Source of the DNA: Megaustenia siamemsis
Lineage: Eukaryota > Mollusca > Gastropoda > Stylommatophora > Ariophantidae
Assembly (NCBI GenBank): GCA_032433765.1
Contig: JAVIAB010000024.1
Location: 12,352,959-12,416,958 of the forward strand
Direction of reading: 5' to 3'
DNA length: 64,000 nucleotides
The stretch's first letter is position 1. Every line of letters begins with the position of its first letter. A model generated the notes under the pieces. It did not search any database. It saw only the letters and a list, made by a program, of their open reading frames with translations, and was not told where the DNA came from. Below, piece after piece: positions 33,541-44,369 of the stretch. The position numbers and the translations under genes were made by a program.

Positions 33541-34818
33541 ATGGGTATAAAAGTAAAGTTCCTTACATTGCAATCAGTGGCAATAAAGGTGTATAAATAT
33601 TTGTGCATAGAAGCTAAGCGTGGAAAACTGTATCGAAGCATCTCAAAGCCAGAAAAGAGAACTATTCACGCATTTGGTATAAGCAAACGCTTTTTCAAAC
33701 AAGTGCTTAAAGCTAACGGAGTGTCCAGTTCAATCAAGACTAGGACGCTAGGAAGAAAGAAAGTAGTAGATAGTTTTGACAAGGAAGTGATTAGAAGAGC
33801 AATTTGTAAAATGTTCGATTCCAAAGAAACTGTGACTTTAAGAAAACTGAAAATTCGACTGAGAGCAGAAAATGACATTGTTGTGTCGAAAACAACATTA
33901 TGGAGAACTGTTAGAAGCATCGGTTTTACGTTTAGAAAGTACGATAGTGGTAGAAATGTCATCTGCGAGAAGCCGCACTTAGTTTCTATGAGGAGTAAAT
34001 ATTTACGTGAAGTACGGGAAATGCGTAACCAAGGTTATGATATTGTATTTCTAGATGAATCTTGGATAAATTCTCACCACACAAGTGCAAAGGAATGGCA
34101 GTTATCAGATGGAAGTATTAAAAGATGTGTACCCACTGGAAAAGGACAGCGTATTATAATGGCACATGCAGGCAGCCGAAAAGAAGGGTTGGTGAAAAAT
34201 GCAGAACTTATATTCACCTCTAATTATACTGACAACAGGGACTATCACACCGAGATGAAAGGCCATATATTTAGAGAGTGGATTGAAAATACTCTTCTTC
34301 CAATTCTAGACAGACCATCCTGTCTGGTAATGGACAACGCGTCGTACCACAACGCTGTGGCAGAAGAAGACAAAATTCCTACATCTACCAGTACAAAAGA
34401 TGTTATAAAGATTTGGCTAAGAAAGGAAGGAATTCCATTTAACGAGGGATTTTTGAAACCTGAATTACTGTCACTTGTTAAGAAATCGCAAAAGACCAAA
34501 GTATTCCAAATAGACAAAATCATTCAACAGCATGGTCATACGTGCTTGAGACTGCCCCCTTATCATCCACAATTAAACCCCAATGAACTCGTTTGGGCAA
34601 AAATTAAAGGGCAGGTGGCAGCTGAGAATACAAGTTTTAAACTATGCGATATAAAAGGACTGACATATGCTGCTCTATCACAGATTGACAAAAATTTTTG
34701 GTGCAAATGTGAAGATCATGTCTTAAAAGAAGAAAATGACTATTGGAAAAAAGATGGACTATCGTTCGTTCAGCCCAGATTAGTAATCAATATGTTAGAC
34801 TCCTCTGATTCAGAATAA
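33541..34818 (+). CDS. DDE transposase, Sailor-like IS630-Tc1-mariner
   Basis: An intact 425-residue transposase that would cut the element out and rejoin it at TA sites in nuclear DNA. Two DNA-binding helix-turn-helix segments are suggested at about residues 35-65 (ISKPEKRTIHAFGISKRFF) and 97-130 (TLRKLKIRL...VSKTTLWRTVRSIG). The catalytic core carries D172 (VFLDESWI), D265 (LVMDNASYH) and E349 (YHPQLNPNELVW). D265 and E349 have 83 residues between them, far more than the 34-41 of classical Tc1/mariner. The extra part is an inserted segment of roughly 45-50 residues (PTSTSTKDVIKIWLRKEG ... IIQQHGH). A DD82E group called Sailor is described with this design, which is my best placement. The first ATG is used, with no upstream in-frame alternative evident. 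No intron is needed. Confidence 0.92.
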   Translation: MGIKVKFLTLQSVAIKVYKYLCIEAKRGKLYRSISKPEKRTIHAFGISKRFFKQVLKANGVSSSIKTRTLGRKKVVDSFDKEVIRRAICKMFDSKETVTLRKLKIRLRAENDIVVSKTTLWRTVRSIGFTFRKYDSGRNVICEKPHLVSMRSKYLREVREMRNQGYDIVFLDESWINSHHTSAKEWQLSDGSIKRCVPTGKGQRIIMAHAGSRKEGLVKNAELIFTSNYTDNRDYHTEMKGHIFREWIENTLLPILDRPSCLVMDNASYHNAVAEEDKIPTSTSTKDVIKIWLRKEGIPFNEGFLKPELLSLVKKSQKTKVFQIDKIIQQHGHTCLRLPPYHPQLNPNELVWAKIKGQVAAENTSFKLCDIKGLTYAALSQIDKNFWCKCEDHVLKEENDYWKKDGLSFVQPRLVINMLDSSDSE

Positions 34819-35552
34819 ATGAAATAATAATGGACGTTTTTATATGTCCGCATGATCAATCTTTAGCTAAAGTTGATAACGTTTTGAAAATGTAAAGATT
34901 CTTGATATGTGTACTGCAGGCATGCAAAGAAACTAAATCACTTTCATATGTCTTGTTTACGTAAAATAATGAAAGTCACATGGAAAGACATAAAACGAAC
35001 AATGTAGCTCTTTACAGTGAAGAGGATCCCGTGCTTACATCGGACTCTTTAGTCACATGCGTACCCATAAACAATAACTTTGCTTGATATGTCATGCTCG
35101 TTATCGCTCGCAACGGATAATTAATTTTTTTAAATGTATTCTTTGTTGTATATTGTTTAAATAGTTTTCATTAATGGAACTGTTTATACGCTGATTTGTT
35201 TTAGACCGTCTGTAAAGGCTATAACATTGACATTCTCATAGTATTTTAAAGAAAGTAAACAATAGAAAGTAAACAGTTGATAAACGCCTCCAACTTTCAA
35301 GTTGTGTAGAGACGCCTATGTCGAGAAGCTGATTTCCATTAATGTACGGTAAATTATTTTCTCCAGGAGCAAAAAGATCCGTAAATTCACTGAGATCAAA
35401 GGAAAGTGCTGCTTCATGATGAAGCATACTTCCTACATGATTAAATTTTGTGAAATCGGTGGGACCTTGGAAAAACAAGGCCAGATGCAAAAAATCAAGT
35501 TTGTAAGTGCAGGGAAAGAGGAGATATTTCATGTTAATCGTGAACATTTAGA

Positions 35553-35569
35553 TTTGAAACGACCAATAG
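35553..35569 (-). repeat. Right terminal inverted repeat
   Basis: TTTGAAACGACCAATAG followed by TA at 35570. Confidence 0.93.
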
Positions 35570-35861
35570 TAATACATGTTATAGTCCGTTCAGAATCGTT
35601 TGCCGAGATGTTATGATTTATAATTCAAAAAGTTCTTGATGATTTCACATGATTTTTGGCATACGGTGTTAAAATGTCCATGTCACGAGAACATATGTGT
35701 TACTCGATGTCTAGCTATAACGGTTTTCTTAAAGCGGCGAATTCCTTTGATCTTTGCCCATGTAACTATTATTTTGACCCTAATCAAAATGTTTTACAGT
35801 AATCTAGTGCAACGATGACCCATAGGCGTGTCCACAAAATTTTACTGGGTGGCAAGTATAC

Positions 35862-36130
35862 AAATTTTAAATTATATATAGAACTTTTGTTCGTAGAGTC
35901 AATTTGATATAGTTCCATGCTCTTGGTGTGAGTTTCCCAAATGTTGTCGCTGCCTTTCAAATACGTACATTTAGTTCCTCATCTAAGGAAAGTGTGGCTG
36001 TAATAGTGGATCCAAGATAGCTGAACTTCTGTACTGACTCAAGCAGGCTTCCATTCAAAGTAATGGTTGTTGGTTTGCTTATAACATATTTTTGATTGCT
36101 TGGGTGGTCTTGAACAATAAACTGTTTAAC
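35862..36130 (-). mobile_element. LINE-E-like thumb-region fragment
   Basis: The minus strand reads KPTTITLNGSLLESVQKFSY, LGSTITATLSLDEELNVRI and KAATTFGKLTPRAW, the FSYLGSTI and KAxxTFGKL blocks that follow the RT domain in many LINEs. No start or end. Confidence 0.7.
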
Positions 36131-36145
36131 AAATCAACTAGGAAA

Positions 36146-37622
36146 TTTTGCAAATGAAACTATTTATCTGTAGACTTCCTTCGGAAGCCATCAAAGCAGA
36201 TATTATCACCTCTACCAAGATGTTACATAATCTATTGGATAAAATTTGGGAGAGGGAAGAAATACCTAAAGACTGGAGAGAAGGTTATATGATCAAACTA
36301 CCAAAGAAAGGAAGTTTACAGGAGTGCACAAATTATAGGGGAATTATGCTACTATCAGTGCCAGGAAAAATATTAGGCAGAATCATTCTGGAGAGACTAA
36401 AAGAGGCTATAGAGAAACACTTGAGAGATGAACAAGCAGGTTTTAGGAAGAACAGATCATGTGCTGATCAAATAACTACTCTACGTATAATAGTTGAACA
36501 AAGTTTAGAACTAAAATCCCCACTTTATATTGGATTCATAGATTACGAAAAGGCATTTGATAGTTTAGACAGAAGAATGCTTTGGAAGTTGCTGAGTCAT
36601 TATGGAATCCCCATAAAGTTTATTAACCTGATAAAAACAATGTATGAAGGAACAAAATGTAGTGTGGTGCATGAAGGACAGCTTACAGAAGCATTTGAAA
36701 TAAGAACAGGAGTAAGGCAAGGATGCCTTCTGTCTCCATTTCTCTTTCTACTGGCCATAGATTGGATTATGAAAATAACTCAAAACAACAGAAATGGGAT
36801 CCAGTGGTCACTGACCAAACAACTTGATGATTTAGACTTTGCTGATGACATAGCTCTCCTATCACACAGCCACCAACAGATGCAAGATAAAATGAGTATA
36901 TTAGATGAGAGATCACAACAGCTAGGACTAAAGATTAATAGAGATAAGACCAACATTATGAGAATTAATGCAGTTGGCAATAACCAAATAAAACTAGGAG
37001 AAATACCTCTACTAGACGTACAATCTTATATATATCTGGGCAGTAATATAGATAAAGAGGGAGGAACAGAAAACGATACCAAAATAAGGATATCAAAAGC
37101 AAGAGGAGCTTTCATTGCACTGGGAAACATATGGAAATCCAAAGAAATTAGGCTAAATACAAAAATACAAATTTTCAACTCCAATGTTAAGTCGGTTCTA
37201 TTATATGGCTGTGAAACATGGAGAATAACAAAATTGACAATCACGAAGGTACAGACTTTCATTAATGGATGCTTGCGCAGAATAAAGGGATGGAAATGGC
37301 AGGACAAAGTCACAAACGTGGAATTATGGAAATGTACCGGTCAAATACCAGTGGATAAAGAAATACAGCGAAGACGATGGCGATGGATAGGACACACACT
37401 ACGGAAACCAACTGAGAGTATTACACAACAGGCCCTTTTTGGAATCCCCAGGGGAAAAGACAAAGAGGAAGACCAAGGAATTCTTGGAGAAGACAGATTG
37501 AAGCAGAGATGAAGATGATGGGGAAGACATGGAATGATCTTAAAAGAATTGCAAAAAACAGAACGACTTGGAAAGTGTTTGTTGAAGACCTATGCTCCAC
37601 TGGGAGCTAAAAGGTAGAAGAT
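36146..37622 (+). mobile_element. LINE-B, near-complete RT portion
   Basis: The longest LINE-B copy: RT domain to 3' end, finishing GGGAGCTAAAAGGTAGAAGA. The usual (AAG)n tail is cut short. The endonuclease domain is absent, so it is 5'-truncated. It lies inside the inverted-repeat element at 35582-38154. Confidence 0.88.
36148..37512 (+). pseudogene. LINE-B reverse transcriptase, frameshifted near its end
   Basis: 454 codons of a non-LTR reverse transcriptase, which copies element RNA at a nicked chromosomal site. RT blocks run in order: NYRGIMLLSVPGKILGRII (about 61-79), DEQAGFRKNRSCADQI, catalytic motif A FIDYEKAFDSLD with D132, GVRQGCLLSPFLFLLAID (188 on), and motif C FADD with D233 and D234. 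LGLKINRDKTNIM, YIYLGSNI and the C-terminal YGCETW and [14 protein letters not shown] region follow. The core residues are intact. Against the 50.6-kb copy, one T is missing from the T run at 37436-37440. This shifts the frame after about residue 430, and the last residues are novel. The amino terminus (MQMKLFICRLPSEAIK) joins upstream without an ATG context of its own. Confidence 0.85.
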
Positions 37623-37625
37623 GCT

Positions 37626-38131
37626 CAGTAAAATATTTTGCCTTTATATTCATTCTCACATAGACTTGCAGAAGATAATATGGATAGTGCCGCCTCCTTT
37701 CTGTAAATATTGAGATTTGCCTCTGAATTATGACTCGAACTCGAGTCTACGGCCGTGATTTTGACGTCACATAATTTCCGGTTTCGGCTAAAATGTCATT
37801 TTGTGCTAAACGGGAAATTTCATATGTAACATTTCTTTATAAAAATTTATAGTGGAAACATAACTATTTTAGGACGGTGCGCATTCAGCCGTGAAGGTCA
37901 TGCCTATATGTTAAAGAATCAGCTGTGAGATGTAAGCATCTACATAATCCCGCCGGTGTTTATAATATCGATTAACTTTTGTTAATATAGGTTAAATAAG
38001 GCATCTTTGAAACTGGATCACATTTCTTTGATAAAAAAATATTTTTATAGCGACATTAGTATTCTAAACCTAACTTCAAAAGATCAATGCAAATGAACAA
38101 TAAGTTTTTGAAAAAAATAAATTAATGTCTA
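37626..38131. other. Right interior of the second TIR element
   Basis: AT-rich. Its last 170 bp (about 37975-38120) resemble 38745-38905, for example AATATTTTTATAGCGACATT versus AATATTTCTATAACGACATC, so two related right ends lie about 770 bp apart. Confidence 0.6.
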
Positions 38132-38224
38132 GGCAAACGAATCTGAACGGACTATAGACGCGTATCTGCATAGTGCTTAATTGTGGGTGTTGTTCGTTAT
38201 GTGTATTTGCAAACATGAATTCAA

Positions 38225-38440
38225 TTGGTTACAATTAGTGTGGCCGTATTTCTCAATGATTTTGTCAACATGGTACACCTTTTTCTTATTCGTATTCTTC
38301 ACAAGTTGTAACAATTCGGGTTTTAAATATGTGTCGTCAAATTTGACATTTTCATTCGCAAGCCATGTCCTAATTTGCTCTTTTGTATTTGATGCAGTAG
38401 GCACTTTGTCCCATCTTGAATTCCCTAAGGAAGTGCTGAT
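38225..38440 (-). pseudogene. Transposase fragment, Sailor-like
   Basis: The minus strand encodes about 65 residues homologous to the insert segment of the 33.5-kb transposase: PTASNTKEQIRTWLANENVK, FDDTYLKPELLQLVKNTNKK, KVYHVDKIIEKYGHTN. This corresponds to residues 276-335 there. The upstream two thirds of the gene and the final catalytic glutamate region are gone. Divergence is substantial, so it is a different member, not a recent copy. Confidence 0.85.
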
Positions 38441-38924
38441 ATAGTAAAACAGTAACCTTTTGCATAGTTATAAATTTGCATTTCAAACTCATTGTAATTT
38501 AGATATAAATGTTGGTATTTAAAGTCAACAAATTGTCTACTGAGTCTTCACAAAATTAATAAAGATACGCCTTCCCTTCGGTAATTAATGCCCAGGCCGT
38601 GGTGCGTCATGTCGTTCAATAACAATTCAGTTTTGTGCACGGGATTTTCCTGAACTTAGTGTTTCTGCAATAGCCAAACTATTTTACGTGAACGACCGCA
38701 CCAAATTAATGTATATATCCTAAAATGGTGTCAAATTCGAACAGGGTGAATTTAATATAGCCTAAAGAAGAAAACTTTTAAACTAGATCAAATTTCTCAG
38801 AGCAAAAAATATTTCTATAACGACATCAATATTATAAGATTACATGCAAAAGTTGAAAGCAAAATAACAAACGGTTATCACGTAAAGCTAATTCAAGTGT
38901 GGTTATGAATTTCTGAACGGACTA
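38238..38924 (-). mobile_element. Truncated Sailor-like element
   Basis: Runs from the end CTGAACGGACTA at 38913-38924 (TA follows) leftward to the transposase remnant above. About 470 bp of its 5' flank resembles 37700-38154. It is a deletion derivative in the opposite orientation to the complete element. Confidence 0.6.
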
Positions 38925-39882
38925 TAACTCTTTATGTACGTTAAGCGCTGTGTGCGCCATGTTGGTTTCGTCCGCGTACGTTTCGCCGCATAGTGCGTCA
39001 CTCTCAATTTGATTCGTGTGGACCGTCCTCAAACCATATTATTTTTACATGTCTTGTGTCATCTTGATATTGGTGAAATCTAATCCCTTTTTTAATTATC
39101 TAAAAATTAATATATAATGTTATGTGTTCATCATCATCATGTTGCCATACCGGTTGGCGTAGGCGATCATGTCCTTCCACAACCTTCTATCTGCAGTGCA
39201 TCTAATCAGATCTGTTGTTGACTGTTTTTCCATGCCATGACACTAAGCTATGCAGTATTTTCTCTCTTTGTCGTCCGCTATCTCTCTTTCCTTCTATTTT
39301 GCCAGTTGTAACCAAGTATTGCAACTCTCCTCTTCTCATGATGTGCCCGACAAATTTTAATTGTTTCTTTCTGATGTTTTTTAGGAGTTCCCTTTTTGTG
39401 TTGTCCTCTTCTCCTCATTGTTCTTTTTAGCTGTTCAGGGAACCTACAACATTCTTCTTAGAAATCCCATTCCTGTGGCCTCTAATCATTTGTTTGTCTA
39501 CTGTCCACGATTCGCTTCCATTGTTCAGAATTGGTTCTATATAGCACCGATGAACTCTCTTTATCACTTCTACTGACATATATGTGTTGCATAAGATATT
39601 TTCCATTTTCTGAAATGTTTTTTTTGGCCTGGGCTATTCTGCTTTTTATTCCTGTGGTGCATCTTCCATCTGATGTTATTATTGTGCCCAAGTATTTGGC
39701 ACGATGCACTTGTTTCAGATTTGTCCTCTTCATTTTTATGCCGCATGATGGTGATGATTGTTGCTTTGATTATGTTATGTGTTAGATAAATATAAATATG
39801 TAGATTAATTCTTAAAACCATAAACAGTTATGTCTCAGAAGTCTCTACCATTGATAAAACGCTTCGGTTCGGAAAGAGTTAA
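38924..39882. mobile_element. TTAA MITE copy 3, split by LINE-C
   Basis: Left part 38924-39128 (ATAACTCTTTATGTACG, TTTCGCCGCATAGTGCGTCA) and right part 39772-39882 (TTAGATAAATATAAATATG, ending GGTTCGGAAAGAGTTAA). The left target TTAA appears as ATAA and abuts the end of the truncated DDE element. Confidence 0.75.
39129..39771 (-). mobile_element. LINE-C insertion with 12-bp TSD
   Basis: Flanked by ATGTTATGTGTT at 39117-39128 and 39772-39783. The coding strand is minus: MKRTNLKQVHRAKYLGTIIT, SDGRCTTGIKSRIAQAKK, a frame-broken YxxNSEQWKRIVDSRQTND, then the C-terminal block, ending in (GAT)n next to the TSD (CATCATCATCATG at 39129). It is 5'-truncated within the thumb region. Confidence 0.9.
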
Positions 39883-39883
39883 T

Positions 39884-40068
39884 ATCTAATTCAGTTCTCC
39901 ACCACGTTACTTACATAATCGAATTCGTTTAGCCAACGTATAAGCTGTAAGAGTTTTGTACTGAATTAGAACATGAACTCAAATGTACAATTGAGAAATC
40001 ATTATTTTTTGTCAGCGTGATAATATGTTTACTCTCAATATGGACCAGTATTGGACTTTCCAAAATAT
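39884..40068. other. No recognised feature
   Basis: AT-rich sequence, no repeat copy seen. Confidence 0.5.
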
Positions 40069-40069
40069 A

Positions 40070-40262
40070 TCATCATCATCATCATACATGTCACTTGCAG
40101 TAACATTGCACACACACAACTGCAGTCAGGAAGACTCCCTGTATCTAACCAGGTCACCAACTTCTTGTTTTGTCAAATTTAAGGTCTCTTTGATGTGTTG
40201 AAACCACATTCTTGGTCTGCCCCTATCTGCACTTCCTGAAAGCATATCCCGCTGTAAACACT
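40070..40262 (-). mobile_element. LINE 3' end with (CAT)n, unassigned family
   Basis: CATCATCATCATCATACATG, then CTGCAGTCAGGAAGACTCCC and CATTCTTGGTCTGCCCCTAT, in the layout of a LINE (GAT)n tail and terminal coding block on the minus strand. I cannot link it firmly to A-D. Confidence 0.5.
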
Positions 40263-40344
40263 CCGTCTTTGACGTAACCACAATGGAGATCTCAAACTTT
40301 AACAGACGAAAATTGTGTTAAAAAAATATATGTCCCCTTTTTGT

Positions 40345-40700
40345 CTTCTAGACGGTCTAGTGGAGACTATTCTGTATTTTTTGTGAGGTTTTGTTTTTAT
40401 TGAGCAGCTTCTCATGTGGCTAATTCTACCAATGTTTGACAAACGCACACGGCCACAGAATGAACAAGTCAGGCCCATTGATCCCTAGCGTTTTCCATCC
40501 TTTTTCATGAGTCTTTTCTCTTCTAATTTTTGGCTTAGCACAGTCTCAAATGATGTTATACCATTCCTTATACATGCTCCTCATGATGTGCGATCACTTG
40601 CCAGATGTTCCCAATCATTTTCACGTATTGAGAAGACTTTCAGAGATGTTTTATAGATATGTCTATATCGTAGTTTAGATCTGCTGATTTGTCTTTTTCC
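40345..40700 (-). mobile_element. LINE-G C-terminal zinc-finger region
   Basis: The minus strand matches 46.2-46.55 kb, including the codons for CSFCGRVRLSNIGRISHMRS with paired cysteines and histidine. Frame breaks present. Confidence 0.75.
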
Positions 40701-40804
40701 GTGCATTAGTTCACCATATAGTATTTACCTGGGGATACGTTTTAAACATGTTGATATTCAAATACATAGACGCTCAAACATATACTCACTAAATCCTGAC
40801 CTTT

Positions 40805-41420
<616 letters not shown>

Positions 41421-41599
41421 CCATCAATATATCGGTCTATCTATCTGTCTTTCGTTCTTGTTTGTTTTTCTTGTCTATGCTTTTAGTCCGGTTGTAAATC
41501 TATTCAACTGTACACATGTAAATGCATGTTTGTATATGTATATATGAGTCTCATTTGCTTTTTTGCTTTCACGTCTTGATTTTAGTCATTTAATCAGTC

Positions 41600-44105
41600 C
41601 AGGTATCTTTGTGACCACCTCTTTCAGTCAGATCTCTTTGTGACCACCTCTTTCAGTCAGTTCTCTTTGTGCCCACCTCTTTCAGTCAGTTCTCTTTGTG
41701 ACTTAATTTTCCAGGCAGATCTCTTTGTGACCACCTCTTTCAGTCAGTTCTCTTTGTGACCACCTCTTTCAGTCAGTTCTCTTTGTGATTATCTCTTTCA
41801 GTCAGTACTCTTTGTGACCACCTCTTTCAGTCAGTTCTCTTTGTGACAACCTCTTTCAGTCAGTTCTCTTTGTGACCACCTCTTTCAGTCAGTCCTCTTT
41901 ATGACCACGTCTTTCAGTCAGTTCTCTTTGCTATCAAATCTTCCAGGCAGATCTCTTTGTGACCACCTCTTTCACTCAGTTCTCTTTGTTATCAAATCTT
42001 CCAGGCAGATCTTCTTTGTGCCCACCTCTTTCAGCCATGTTTCTTTGTGACCAAATCTTCCAGGCAGATCGTTTTGTTAACATCTACTCCAGTCACATCT
42101 CTTTGTCACCAACTATTCTAGCCAGATCTCTTTGTGACCAACTATTCCACCCGGATCTCTTTGTGACCAACTATTCTAGCCAGATCTCTTTGTGACCAAC
42201 TACTCTAGCCAGATCTCTTTGTGACCAACTATTCTAGCCAGATCTCTTTGTGACCAACTATTCTAGCCGGATCTCTTTGTGACCAACTATTCTAGCCAGA
42301 TCTCTTTGTGACCAACTACTCTAGCCAGATCTCTTTGTGACCAACTATTCTAGCCAGATCTCTTTGTGACCAACTATTCTAGCCGGATCTCTTTGTGACC
42401 AACTATTCTAGCCATATCTCTTTGTGACCAACTATTCTAGCCAGATCTCTTTGTGACCAACTATTCCACCCGGATCTCTTTGTGACCAACTATTCTAGCC
42501 AGATCTCTTTGTGACCAACTACTCTAGCCAGATCTCTTTGTGACCAACTATTCCAGCCGGATCTCTTTGTCACCAACTATTCTAGCCAGATCTCTTTGTG
42601 ACCAACTATTCCAGCCAGGTATCTTTGTGACCAACTATTCCAGCCAGGTCTCTTTGTGACCAACTATTCCAGCTAGGTCTCTTTGAGACCAATTATTCCA
42701 GCCGGATCTCTTTGTGACCAACTATTCCAACGAGGTCTCTTTGTGACCAACAATTCCATCCGGATCTCTTTGTGACCAACTATTCCAGCCAGATCTCTTT
42801 GTGACCAACTATTCCAGCCAGTTCTCTTTGTGACCAACTATTCTAGCCAGATCTCTTTGTGACCAACTATTCTAGCCGGATATCTTTGTGACCAACTTTC
42901 CAGTCAGATCTCTTTGTGACTAACTATTCCAGTCAGATCATTTTGTGACCAACTATTCCAGTCAGGTCTCTTTGTAACCAACTCTTCCAGTCAGATCTGT
43001 TTGTGACCAACTATTCCAGTCAGATCTCTTTGTGACCAACTATTCCAGTCAGATCTCTTTGTGACCAACTATTCAAGTCAGTTCTCTTTGTAACCAACTC
43101 TTCCAGTCAGATCTCTTTGTGACCAACTATACCAGTCAGATCTCTTTGTGACCAAACTATTCCAGCCAGGTCTCTTTGTGACCAACTATTCATGTCAGGT
43201 CTCTTTGTGATCAACTATTCCAGTCAGATCTCTTTGTGACCAACTATTCAAGTCAGGTCTCTTTGTGACCAACTATTCCAGCCAGATCTCTTTGTGACCA
43301 ACTATTCCAGCCAGTTCTCTTTGTGAAAAACTATTCCAGCCAGATCTCTTTGTGACCAACTATTCCAGTCAAATCTTTTTTTGACCAACATTTCGAGCCA
43401 GTTCTCTTTGTGACTAACTATTCCAGCCGGATATCTTTGTGACCAACTTTTCCAGTCAGATCTCTTTGTCGCCAGTTCCAATTCTTAGAGTCAGGTCACT
43501 TTGTGACCAACTCTTCCAGTCAGATCTCTTTGTGACTAACTATTCCAGTCAGATCTCTTTGTGACCAACTATTCCAGTCAGGTCTCTTTGTGACCAACTA
43601 TTCCAGTCAGGTCTCTTTGTGACCAACTCTTCCAGTCAGATCTCTTTGTGACCAACTATTTCAGTCAGATCTCTTTGTGACCAACTATTTCAGTCAGATC
43701 TCTTTGTGACCAACTATTTCAGTCAGATCTCTTTGTGACCAACTATTCCAGTCAGATCTCATTGTGACCAACTATTCCAGTCAGGTCTCTTTGTGACCAA
43801 CTCCTCCAGTCAGATCTCTTTGTGACCAACTATTCCAGTCAGATCTCTTTCTGACCTACTATTCCAGTCAGATCTCTTTGTGACCAACTCCTCCAGTCAG
43901 ATCTCTTTGTGACCAACTATTCCAGTCAGATCTCTTTCTGACCTACTATTCCAGTCAGGTCTCTTTGTGACCAACTCCTCCAGTCAGATCTCTTTGTGAC
44001 CAACTATTCCAGTCAGATCTCTTTGTGACCAACTATTCCAGTCAGATCTCTTTCTGACCTACTATTCCAGTCAGATCTCTTTGTCGCCAGTTCCAATTCT
44101 TCCAG
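41600..44105. repeat. 29-bp minisatellite, about 86 copies
   Basis: Unit GACCAACTATTCTAGCCAGA followed by TCTCTTTGT. Three zones: ACCACCTCTTTCAGTCAG-type units (41600-41990), TTCTAGCC-type (42100-42900) and TTCCAGTC-type (42900-44090). Confidence 0.97.
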
Positions 44106-44369
44106 CCAAATTTGCTAATGTTGCCTTAATGTAGGTTTATAAATAGCTTTCAAGGTAGAGATAACTTAGATTCTACTATTTCTTATATATATGTCCGACA
44201 TAATCTGTATGTATTTATTGACAAACAGAAGTAATCAATTCTAACATCTTTCACATTTCTTGCTGTCATAGCTAATAGTGACTGAGAGTAACGACAATGT
44301 GTCATTTTTCAGTTCCTTTGTGGTAATTCAGTGTATTACTTTATAGGACATTACACTTTTATGCATGAT

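Larger units (their letters stand above)
33112..35569 (+). mobile_element. Complete TA-flanked DDE transposon (Sailor-like)
   Basis: A 2,458-bp element bounded by perfect 17-bp terminal inverted repeats, CTATTGGTCGTTTCAAA at the left and its reverse complement at 33112-33128 and 35553-35569. TA stands on both sides (33110-33111, 35570-35571), the target duplication expected of the IS630-Tc1-mariner superfamily. It holds one uninterrupted transposase gene with 429 bp before and about 750 bp after it. Neither the ends nor the gene show decay. The adjacent element at 35582 has related ends, suggesting several members of the same group landed here. Confidence 0.9.
35582..38154. mobile_element. 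Second TA-flanked inverted-repeat element, LINE-filled
   Basis: The left end TAGTCCGTTCAGAATCG continues to TTTGCC (23 bp). The right end at 38132-38154 is its reverse complement with one mismatch. TA flanks both ends (35580-35581, 38155-38156). The ends resemble those of the neighbouring complete element (GTCCGTTCAGA versus GGTCGTTTCAAA). The interior has no transposase; LINE-E-like and LINE-B sequence fills 35862-37622. It is best read as a defective relative that received LINE insertions. Confidence 0.7.
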
